From the NCBI RefSeq assembly GCF_004698125.1, contig NZ_ML214297.1, positions 1,584,881-1,648,880 of the forward strand: a stretch of 64,000 bases of DNA, written 5' to 3'. The notes below the pieces were generated by a model, which worked only from the letters and a program-made list of their open reading frames with translations, had not been told where the DNA came from and ran no database searches. The translations under genes and the position numbers were made by a program. This DNA is from Halosimplex halophilum (lineage in GTDB: Archaea > Halobacteriota > Halobacteria > Halobacteriales > Haloarculaceae). Below, piece by piece: positions 57,277 through 64,000 of the stretch; positions within the stretch are counted from its first letter, which is position 1; every line of letters starts with the position of its first letter.

Positions 57277-58665
57277 ATGACCGACCGATCGCCGCTCCAG
57301 GCCGTCTCGCCCCTGGACGGACGCTACGCCCGCTACACCGAACCGCTGGTCCCCTACGCCAGCGAACAGGCGCTCATGCGGGCGCGGACCCGCGTCGAGA
57401 TCGAGTACCTGATCGCGCTGGCCGACCTGCCCGAGACGCCCCTCGAAATCGACGCCGGCCAGCGCGAGGGTCTCCGGGCCGTCTACGAGGGGTTCGACGC
57501 CGGGGACGCGGAGCTGATCAAACAGATCGAGACCGAGGGCTACGGCGACTACTCGGCGACGAACCACGACGTGAAGGCCGTCGAGTACTTCGTCCGCGAG
57601 CACCTCCCCGAGGGGCTCGACGCGGCCCAGTGGATCCACTTCGGGCTCACCAGCGAGGACGTGAACAACCTCGCCCACCGCCTGCTGGTCAAGCCCGCCG
57701 TCGAGGAGGTGCTCGTCCCGCAACTGCGCGACGTGCGCGACGCGCTGGTCGAACAGGCCCGCGAGCACCGCGACCTGCCGATGCTCGCTCGGACCCACGG
57801 CCAGCCCGCCACCCCGACGACCTACGGGAAGGAACTGGCCGTCTACGCCTCCCGGCTGGGCAGGGCGCTCGGCCGCATCGAGCGGGCGACCGCGGAGATC
57901 TCGGGCAAACTCGCCGGCGCGTCGGGCACCTACGCCGCCCACGACGCGGCCTACCCCGACGTGGACTGGCGGGCGTTCTCCGAGTCGTTCGTCCGCGACC
58001 TGGGACTGGAGCACGAGCCGCTGACGACGCAGGTCAACCCCTGCGACGACCTGGCCGCGGTCTTCGACGCGCTCCGCGGGGCCAACAACGTCCTGCTCGA
58101 CCTGGACCTCGACGTGTGGCTCTACGTCTCCGACCGCTACCTCGGCCAGGAGGCCGCCGCGGGCGAGACGGGCTCGTCGACGATGCCCCACAAGGTCAAC
58201 CCGATCGACTTCGAGAACAGCGAGGGCAACCTCTCGAAGGCCAACTCGGACCTGGTCTTCCTCGGCGACTACGTCACGACCTCGCGGCTCCAGCGGGACC
58301 TCTCGGACTCGACGGTCAAGCGGAACATCGGTGCCGCACTGGCCCACTGTCTCATCGGCTACTCGAAGCTGGAGAACGGGCTGGCGAAGGTCGTCCCCAA
58401 CGAGCAGGTGATGGCCGACGACCTCGAAGCGACGCCCGAGATAATCGGCGAGGCGGTCCAGACGATCCTCCGCCGCGAGGGCTTCGACGACGCCTACGAG
58501 CACGTGAAGGAGGCGACCCGCGGCCGCGACGTGTCGATGGCCGACTTCGCGGCGATGATCGACGACCTCGACGTGAGCGAGGACGTGCGGGAAGAACTCC
58601 ACGCGCTGACCCCGGCGGGCTACACCGGCGTCGCGAGCGACCTCGTCGACGACGCGCGGGAGTAG
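57277..58665 (+). CDS. purB: Adenylosuccinate lyase
   Basis: 462 residues, the usual length. Starts MTDRSPLQAVSPLDGRYARYTEPL. The catalytic His loop is FGLTSEDVNNLAHRL, the general base is in GSSTMPHKVNPIDFE, and TRTHGQPATPTT holds the other key His. It acts twice in purine synthesis, releasing fumarate. A TATA-like CTCTTTGG near 57250 supports leaderless initiation at the ATG at 57277. It shares its intergenic region with purNH, so the two purine genes may be co-regulated. Confidence 0.96.
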   Translation: MTDRSPLQAVSPLDGRYARYTEPLVPYASEQALMRARTRVEIEYLIALADLPETPLEIDAGQREGLRAVYEGFDAGDAELIKQIETEGYGDYSATNHDVKAVEYFVREHLPEGLDAAQWIHFGLTSEDVNNLAHRLLVKPAVEEVLVPQLRDVRDALVEQAREHRDLPMLARTHGQPATPTTYGKELAVYASRLGRALGRIERATAEISGKLAGASGTYAAHDAAYPDVDWRAFSESFVRDLGLEHEPLTTQVNPCDDLAAVFDALRGANNVLLDLDLDVWLYVSDRYLGQEAAAGETGSSTMPHKVNPIDFENSEGNLSKANSDLVFLGDYVTTSRLQRDLSDSTVKRNIGAALAHCLIGYSKLENGLAKVVPNEQVMADDLEATPEIIGEAVQTILRREGFDDAYEHVKEATRGRDVSMADFAAMIDDLDVSEDVREELHALTPAGYTGVASDLVDDARE

Positions 58666-58743
58666 CGGGATCGGCACCGGCCGCGTCGGACACCGGCGAC
58701 GGACGGCCACAGACCTTTGCCCGTGTGAGGCGTACCCGCGGGC

Positions 58744-59361
58744 ATGTTCCGCGACCGGACTGCCGCGGGCGAACGGCTCGCGGACGCGCTCGAAGACCGC
58801 GGGGTCGCCGCCGACATCGTCCTCGCGATCCCACGGGGCGGACTCCCGCTGGGGCGAGCCGTCGCCGACCGGCTGGACGCCCCGCTGGACGTGGTCGTCG
58901 CCTCGAAGATCGGCGCGCCGCACAACGAGGAGTACGCCATCGGCGCGGTGGCCGAGGACGGCGCGGCGTGGCTCAACGAGGGCGCGCTCGACCGGTTGAA
59001 CGTCAGCGACGCCTACCTCGCCCGCGAGCGGGAACGCGAGCGCGAGGTCGCCGCCGGGAAGGCCGCCACCTACCGCGAGGGCGACCGGCCGGCCCTGACC
59101 GGCAAGCGGGTCGTGGTCGTCGACGACGGCGTCGCCACCGGCGCGACGATGCGCGCCTGCCTCCGGCTCGTCCGCGACGAGCGTCCAGAATCACTGGTCG
59201 TCGCCGTCCCCGTCGGGCCGCCGGACACGCTCGACGAACTCGCGGCGCTGGCCGACGAGGTGGTCGCCGTCGAGCGCCCCCGGAACTTCCGGGCGGTCGG
59301 CGCCCACTACCGGAACTTCGCGCAGGTCAGCGACGAGGAGGCGATGTCGTACCTGGCGTGA
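58744..59361 (+). CDS. Phosphoribosyltransferase-family protein
   Basis: 205 residues. The PRPP-binding motif VVVVDDGVATGATM is near 119-132, with AIPRGGLPLGRAVADRL in the N-terminal half contacting the pyrophosphate. This subfamily (ComF/PRTase-like, PRPP-binding) is common near purine genes but the base substrate is not decided by sequence. It follows purB by 79 bp on the same strand and may be part of the same transcript. Confidence 0.8.
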   Translation: MFRDRTAAGERLADALEDRGVAADIVLAIPRGGLPLGRAVADRLDAPLDVVVASKIGAPHNEEYAIGAVAEDGAAWLNEGALDRLNVSDAYLAREREREREVAAGKAATYREGDRPALTGKRVVVVDDGVATGATMRACLRLVRDERPESLVVAVPVGPPDTLDELAALADEVVAVERPRNFRAVGAHYRNFAQVSDEEAMSYLA

Positions 59362-59389
59362 TCGAGCGATGCCCGCGGCTCCCGCCGGC

Positions 59390-59635
59390 TCAGGCCGTCG
59401 GTTCCGCGCCGCGCAGGCGCGGCAGGACGATGTGGTAGGCGACGCTCAGCGCCGCGTAGATGAGCAGCGCGCCGACGGCGACCTCCCAGAGGCCGAACGT
59501 CGTCTGTCCGGCGCCGAGGTCGTGCAGTCCGGCTCGTTCGGTGAGCACGCCGGCGACCGCCATCGCGCCGGCGATCGCGACGTACAGGACCACGCCGAGC
59601 GCCTCGGCGACCGGTCCCAGCAGGAGTTCTCGCAT
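59390..59635 (-). CDS. Small two-helix membrane protein
   Basis: 81 residues. Two hydrophobic segments (about 9-30 and 44-66) separated by ERAGLHDLGAGQTTFG. Function unknown. The TATA-like CTCTATTGTC near 59667 predicts initiation near 59641, supporting the ATG at 59635. Convergent with the phosphoribosyltransferase gene, 28 bp between stops. Reading the same DNA as a longer frame from an upstream ATG adds a basic stretch with no support. Confidence 0.6.
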   Translation of the reverse strand: MRELLLGPVAEALGVVLYVAIAGAMAVAGVLTERAGLHDLGAGQTTFGLWEVAVGALLIYAALSVAYHIVLPRLRGAEPTA

Positions 59636-59841
59636 TGCCGCCCCGTACGCCACACCCGACAATAGAGTTTCCGTGAGGCAGCGTGACAGGGACTCACGGT
59701 AGAACTTCACCGGGAGCGGTGATATCAGACCCCGTGACACGCCACGCGACCGGGGATGACGCTACCTGCGCGAAGACGGGTTTTCCCCGGGGTCGTCGCG
59801 CCGCCGGCCGAGTAAATCGGCCTGGGACCGCTCGGGCCGCG

Positions 59842-60975
59842 TTACAGCAGCGCGTCGACGGTGTCGCGGACGGCTCGCGCGGCCGCCCGGACCTCGTCGC
59901 GGCGGACGTACTCCCGCTCGCTGTGGGCCACCGCGCCCTCGTCGTCCGCCAGGTCCCCCGGGCCGAAGACGACCGTGGGGGCGTGCTCGGCGAAGTACGA
60001 CGCCTCCGTCGCGGCACCGAACGGCCGCACCTCGCCGCCGCTGGCGGCCGCCAGCGCCTCGACGAGCGGGTCGTCCCGGTCGGTCGCGAACGCGGTCAAG
60101 AAGGGCGTCTCCCGCGGCGAGAGGGCCACGTCCAGGTCCATCCCCGAGGGGACCCACTCCGAGAGGTGTTCCGCCAGGTCCGCCTCGAACGCCTCGGGCG
60201 TCTCCGGCGGGACCGGCCGCCGGTCGAAGGTGATGGTACACTCCTCGGGCACCTGGTTCGAGGCCTCGCCGCCGTCGACGACGGTCGGCGTGAGCGTCGG
60301 TCGTCCGAGCGACTCGTGTTCGCCGGGCCCCCGTTTTTCATCGTAGCTCTCCATCGCCTGGAGTATCGGGGCGATGGCGCGGATCGCGTTCGCGCCGCTC
60401 CCGGGAGTAGCTGCGTGGGCCGCCGCGCCAGTGATCGTGACCGTCCCCTCGTACTGTCCGCGGGCGGCGTTGCACACGTCCAGTCCCGTGGGTTCGCCGA
60501 CGACGAACCCGTCCGCGTCGAGCGTCCCCGCGAGGTGAGCGGCCCCGGTCTGGACGGTCTCCTCGTCGGGCGTGATCGCCAGCGTCAGCCGGTTGCCCTC
60601 GCCGACGCCGGCGCTGAGGAACGCGTCGACGAGCGCCGCGAGCGGCCCCTTCGCGTCGCAGGCGCCCCGCCCCTCAACGACGGCCCCGTCCTCGCGCTCG
60701 GCGAACGGGACGTGCGGCGGCACCGTGTCGATGTGAGTGTTCAGGACGAGGTGAGTGCCCGATGCGTCGCCGTCTCCGTCGCTCTCGACGGCGGTGTCGC
60801 CGGGCTCGTACCCGGCGCCCGTCCGCGTCGCGAGCGTGTTGCCCGCCTCGTCGACGACCGGCTTCGCACCGTTCCCTTCGAGCGTCTCGACCAGCAGGTC
60901 GCGCATCCCGTCGACGGACTCGTGGGACTCGGTGCGGACCGCCCGCTCGTGGAAGTCGAGCACGTCGAAGATCAT
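59842..60975 (-). CDS. dapE: M20-family peptidase, probably succinyl-diaminopimelate desuccinylase
   Basis: 377 residues. The metal-binding residues of the M20/ArgE-DapE fold are in NTHIDTVP, GACDAKG and DEETVQTGAAH; the dimerisation lid (about 180-290) contains AAHAATPGSGANAIRAI. M20 enzymes of this type include ArgE, DapE and carboxypeptidases. The neighbour upstream is lysA, overlapping by ATGA, so a role in lysine/DAP synthesis as DapE is favoured, though the sequence alone does not exclude ArgE. The last step, lysA, makes lysine from DAP. Confidence 0.88.
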   Translation of the reverse strand: MIFDVLDFHERAVRTESHESVDGMRDLLVETLEGNGAKPVVDEAGNTLATRTGAGYEPGDTAVESDGDGDASGTHLVLNTHIDTVPPHVPFAEREDGAVVEGRGACDAKGPLAALVDAFLSAGVGEGNRLTLAITPDEETVQTGAAHLAGTLDADGFVVGEPTGLDVCNAARGQYEGTVTITGAAAHAATPGSGANAIRAIAPILQAMESYDEKRGPGEHESLGRPTLTPTVVDGGEASNQVPEECTITFDRRPVPPETPEAFEADLAEHLSEWVPSGMDLDVALSPRETPFLTAFATDRDDPLVEALAAASGGEVRPFGAATEASYFAEHAPTVVFGPGDLADDEGAVAHSEREYVRRDEVRAAARAVRDTVDALL

Positions 60976-62249
60976 CGTGGCCCCTCCGCGGCGTCGTCGG
61001 TCGCGGCCCGCTCGCCCGCCTCGCGCTCGACGCGGGTCACGTCGTCCATCGACTCCCGGCGGCGGACGACCCTGGTCTCGCCGTCCTCGACGGCCACTTC
61101 CGCCGGCCGGGGCTGGGAGTGGAACTGGTTGGCGAGTTCGTAGCCGTAGGCGCCCGCGTTCCCGATGGCCAGCAGGTCCCCGCGCTCGGGGCGGGCGACC
61201 GGCCGGTCCGTGCAGAACACGTCAGCGCTCGTACAGCACGGGCCGCCGATCGAGACGGGCTCTGGGGCCCGGTCGGGCGCCGAGACGTTCCCGATGGGGT
61301 GGTAGGAGTCGAACATCGCCGGCCGGATCAGCGTCGCCAGCGACGCGTCGACGCCCACGACGGTCGTCTCCGGCGTCTCCTTGACGGTGTTGACCTCCGT
61401 CAGGATCACCTCGCTGTCGGCGACGACGTAGCGCCCCGGTTCGAGCTTGATCTGCGCCGCCAGGTCGCCGACGGCCTCGCGCACTCGCTCGCCGACGACC
61501 CCCATGTCCAGCGGCTCCTCGTCCTCGCGGTAGGGGACGCCGAAGCCGCCGCCGAAGTCGACGAACTCCAGGTCCGCGTCGCCCACCTCGCGGGCCAGTT
61601 CGGCCACCTTCGCGATGGCCCGGCAGTGGTCGTCCAGGTCGTCGTGGAGGACGCCCGACCCCATGTGGGCGTGCAACCCCACGAGGTCGAACCGCTCGCG
61701 GAGGTCGTCTGCCAGCGCGGGGACCTCGTCGTAGGGGATCCCGAACTTGGCGTCCTTCCCCGTGGCGACCTTCTCGTGGTGGCCGGTGCCGATGCCGGGG
61801 TTGACCCGGATGGCGACGCGGCCGTCGTAACCCCGTTCTTCCAGCCGGTCGAAGGTGTCCCGCGCGCCGCCGGTGACGGTCAGCCCGGGGTGGTCGGCGC
61901 CCAGTTCGGCGGCGTAGTCGAGGTCGGCGTCCGGAGGATTGACCGCCGTGTACTGTAGCGTGTCGGGGTCGGCGCCCGCCCCGATGGCCCGCTGGAGTTC
62001 CCCGCGGGCCGCACATTCGATGTCCGCGCCCGCCTCCAGCAGCGTCGCGAGCACCGCGCGGCCGGTGTGGGCCTTCGCGGCGTACATGACGTGGGCGTCG
62101 GGGAACGCCGACGCGAACCGCTCGTAGTTCTCCGCGACCCTGTCGAGGTCGACGACGTACAGCGGCGTGCCGTGGTCGGCCGCCAGCGACGACAACCGGT
62201 CGGAATCCCAGTCCGCGACGCGGCGGACCGGCGACGAGGAGTGGCTCAT
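60972..62249 (-). CDS. lysA: Diaminopimelate decarboxylase
   Basis: 425 residues from the ATG at 62249. PLP-binding Lys is K59 in MYAAKAHTG. The glycine loop is FVDFGGGFGVPY, the phosphate site is EPGRYVV, and GPCCTSADVF supplies the second active-site residue near the C-terminus. It converts meso-diaminopimelate to lysine. The AT-rich element near 62277 predicts a leaderless start at 62249; an ATG at 62279 adds ten residues. Together with dapE this is the end of a lysine pathway. Confidence 0.95.
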   Translation of the reverse strand: MSHSSSPVRRVADWDSDRLSSLAADHGTPLYVVDLDRVAENYERFASAFPDAHVMYAAKAHTGRAVLATLLEAGADIECAARGELQRAIGAGADPDTLQYTAVNPPDADLDYAAELGADHPGLTVTGGARDTFDRLEERGYDGRVAIRVNPGIGTGHHEKVATGKDAKFGIPYDEVPALADDLRERFDLVGLHAHMGSGVLHDDLDDHCRAIAKVAELAREVGDADLEFVDFGGGFGVPYREDEEPLDMGVVGERVREAVGDLAAQIKLEPGRYVVADSEVILTEVNTVKETPETTVVGVDASLATLIRPAMFDSYHPIGNVSAPDRAPEPVSIGGPCCTSADVFCTDRPVARPERGDLLAIGNAGAYGYELANQFHSQPRPAEVAVEDGETRVVRRRESMDDVTRVEREAGERAATDDAAEGPR

Positions 62250-62401
62250 TGCACGAACCACGGCGGCCGCACCAGACAAGCCTTGCTATCCGTCGCCGGA
62301 GCACCGTCCCCGCCCGCGTCCAGTTCGGTCGCCCCGCGGACCGCAACTCGGCAACGAGCGGTGTCGCACGGCGACCCCGACACGCCGAGCGTGTTCGACG
62401 C

Positions 62402-64000
62402 TCACTCCAGCCACCGGTCCCCGCCGGCACGCCGCCCGCGGAGTATCACCGCGGAGACGGCAACGAGGACGGCGACGACCCCGAACCCTGGACCGGACCC
62501 GCTCGACGACTCGGCGCCCGCGTTCGCGGTCGGCTCCCGGGACGCACCCGACTCGCGGACGGAGAGGTGTCCGACCGCGACGCCGGCGACCGACACCCGC
62601 CCTTCGGTGGCCGGGAACGAGACGGAGACCGTGCGCGTGGCGTTCGCGCCGAGCCGGACCGTCTCTGTGGCGACCCGTCGCCCGTCGACGGCGACCGGGA
62701 CGGTCCGTGTGACCGTCCGGTTCGCCCGGTTGACCAGCGTGACGGCGACCGAGGCGTCGTACCCCTCGCGGACCCAGTCGGCGAGTCCCTCCGTCGCGAC
62801 CACGGCCACGCCGCTGCGTACCGCGGTGCCGGTGCCGTTCGCCGCGACTGCGGACGCACTCCCCGGCGTCGGCGACGGCGGCGCGTCGTCCCGGTCGGCG
62901 GAGATGACGGTGACCGCGGGCAGTTCGGTCCCCGCGACCGTCAGGTCGTGCGTGCCGCGGTCCTCGAAGGTCCGGTCGAACGTGACCACTCCCGTCTCGC
63001 CGGCCGCCAGGTCGACGCCCTTGGTCGCGACCAGTCGGCCGTCGACCCACAGCGTCACGACTCCCTCGTGGCCCCGCTCGCCCCGGTTTGCGACCCGGGC
63101 GGTGACCACGACCGACTCGCCCGCCGTGACCGTCCGGTTCGCGAGCCCGGCGCCGACGACCGCGAACGCCGAGCCGGTCGTCGTCGGGACCGGCGTGGAC
63201 GGCGCGGCCGACGCGGGCGGTTCGGTCCGGACCGGGCTGGCGGTCGACCCCACTGTCGGCGGCGATGCCCGGGTCCGATCGGTGGCCGTCCCGCTCGTCG
63301 TCCCCGTCGTGTCGGCTCCGCTCGCACCCGGTTCCCGCGTCCGGGTCGCCGTCGGCGTCCCCGGTTGTTCGGCCGTCGGCGCTGCTGTCGGCGTCGCGGT
63401 CGGCGCCGCCGTCGCGGTCGGTGACGCCGTCGACGAGGCCGATGGCGCTGTCGTCGGTGTCGGCGACTGCGTCCGCGTCGGAGTCCGCGTCGGGGGCGGG
63501 GTCAGCGTCGGCGACTGCGTCCGGGTAGCGGTCGGCGTCGGCGATCGCGTCCGCACAGGAGTCGGCGTGACTGTCGAGGTCCGGGTCGGTGTCACCGCCG
63601 GGGTTCCCGCCCGGGTCCCGGTAGCGGTCGGGACCGGCGTTCCCGTCGCAGTCCGCGTCGCCACCGGCGTCGAGGTGTTCTCCGTGCCGAAATCGTCTCG
63701 GCCGTCGCCGTCACCGTCCGCTTCGTTCGCATCATCTCTGTCCCCCTCGTCCTCGTCTTCATCGCTCTCGTCATCCTCCTCGGCTTCTTCATCCTCCTCT
63801 TCGTCGTTACCATCTCCGCCGTCGTCCTCACCCTCTTCCTCGTCCTCGTCGTCCTCACCCTCTTCCTCGTCCTCGTCGTCCTCACCCTCTTCCTCGTCCT
63901 CGTCGTCCTCACCCTCTTCCTCGTCCTCGTCGTCCTCACCCTCTTCCTCGTCCTCGTCGTCCTCACCCTCTTCCTCGTCCTCGTCGTCCTCACCCTCTTC
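62402..64000 (-). CDS. CARDB-like surface protein with PGF-CTERM anchor, 5' end outside window
   Basis: 532 codons present; the start is past base 64000. On the left is an acidic repeat (E/D-rich, 27-bp period), then an Asp/Glu/Gly linker, a Thr/Pro/Ser stalk (about 110-270), and two beta-sandwich domains (about 275-400 and 400-490: WVDGRLVATKGVDLAAGETGVVTFDR, then NRTVTRTVPVAVDGRRVAT) that look like CARDB/immunoglobulin folds. The C-terminus SGPGFGVVAVLVAVSAVILRGRR is a PGF-CTERM signal for archaeosortase A, so the protein is processed and lipid-anchored at the surface. Substrate or partner unknown. Confidence 0.8.
   Translation of the reverse strand, partial: EEGEDDEDEEEGEDDEDEEEGEDDEDEEEGEDDEDEEEGEDDEDEEEGEDDEDEEEGEDDGGDGNDEEEDEEAEEDDESDEDEDEGDRDDANEADGDGDGRDDFGTENTSTPVATRTATGTPVPTATGTRAGTPAVTPTRTSTVTPTPVRTRSPTPTATRTQSPTLTPPPTRTPTRTQSPTPTTAPSASSTASPTATAAPTATPTAAPTAEQPGTPTATRTREPGASGADTTGTTSGTATDRTRASPPTVGSTASPVRTEPPASAAPSTPVPTTTGSAFAVVGAGLANRTVTAGESVVVTARVANRGERGHEGVVTLWVDGRLVATKGVDLAAGETGVVTFDRTFEDRGTHDLTVAGTELPAVTVISADRDDAPPSPTPGSASAVAANGTGTAVRSGVAVVATEGLADWVREGYDASVAVTLVNRANRTVTRTVPVAVDGRRVATETVRLGANATRTVSVSFPATEGRVSVAGVAVGHLSVRESGASREPTANAGAESSSGSGPGFGVVAVLVAVSAVILRGRRAGGDRWLE
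63821..64000. repeat. 27-bp tandem repeat encoding acidic nonapeptide
   Basis: A unit of 27 bp, read on the minus strand as EEGEDDEDE, occurs six full times (63839-64000) plus 18 bp of a seventh (63821-63838). The copies look identical at the nucleotide level, a sign of recent slippage. The repeat runs into the right window edge, so its true length is unknown. Confidence 0.9.

Noticed and set aside
1..64000. CRISPR array, tRNA, rRNA, insertion sequence or integrase
   Set aside because: I looked for regularly spaced repeats, TTCGA-type T-arms in gene-free regions, rRNA signatures and transposase motifs, and found none that held. The only regular repeat, at 63821-64000, is coding and has no spacers.

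Overview
The window is chromosomal DNA of an extremely halophilic archaeon (class Halobacteria). The evidence is consistent throughout: very high GC, strongly acidic proteins, an S-layer glycoprotein with the haloarchaeal surface-protein signal peptide, Tat signal peptides with lipoboxes, a PGF-CTERM anchor, TFB and TrmB regulators, archaeal stalk proteins L1-P0-P1, a FolC-FolP fusion and a PurN-PurH fusion. Many genes have a TATA-like element about 26 nt before an almost leaderless start codon, and I used this to choose starts. GC content and gene set resemble the Haloarculaceae, but the species cannot be named from this sequence alone. I see no rRNA, tRNA, CRISPR array, transposase or integrase.

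Layout. 1-2.4 kb: S-layer glycoprotein, cut by the left edge. 2.7-7.7 kb: a two-domain VOC protein with a leftover gene tail beside it, a small membrane protein overlapping a DRG GTPase, a 66-residue conserved protein, a TrmB regulator and a TFB. 8.0-16.5 kb: the ribosomal stalk genes L11 and L1-P0-P1, separated by a 6-kb pentose cluster (deoC-rbsK, rbsD and a ribose-type ABC importer). 16.6-19.4 kb: an ABC-2 exporter pair. 19.7-25.9 kb: RIO-like kinase, EamA transporter, a structured intergenic region, FAD protein, SRPBCC protein, glutamate dehydrogenase, CitE-like lyase and MaoC-like dehydratase. 26-31.4 kb: two DUF5658-type membrane proteins, CheC, 5-formyl-THF cyclo-ligase, and a membrane-spanning thrombospondin-3/winged-helix regulator next to a DUF7344-type protein. 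31.8-37.5 kb: an MrfA-like helicase and an FG-GAP adhesin. 37.9-44.1 kb: SDR, second ABC-2 pair, two Nudix paralogues (one degenerate) and an S9 peptidase. 44.4-47.9 kb: acidic-repeat lipoprotein, Tat metalloprotease, glycosyltransferase, 50-residue zinc ribbon and an aspartoacylase-like protein. 48-62.2 kb: methyltransferase, folCP, small membrane proteins, Gfo/Idh/MocA oxidoreductase, a pilin-like protein with a bactofilin-like domain, purNH/purB, a phosphoribosyltransferase and dapE-lysA. 62.4-64 kb: a CARDB-like PGF-CTERM surface protein with an acidic tandem repeat, cut by the right edge.

How the genes work together. The deoC-rbsK-rbsD-ABC block reads as a complete route for importing and degrading ribose or deoxyribose. 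folCP, purNH, purB and the formyl-THF cyclo-ligase share folate one-carbon and purine chemistry. The S-layer, FG-GAP, pilin-like and PGF-CTERM proteins make the window rich in surface functions. The two most unusual observations are the membrane regulator with eleven extracellular calcium-type repeats and a cytoplasmic winged helix, and the recurrence of degenerate second copies of gene 3' ends just past the stop codons of at least five genes, several differing from the gene only by transitions.
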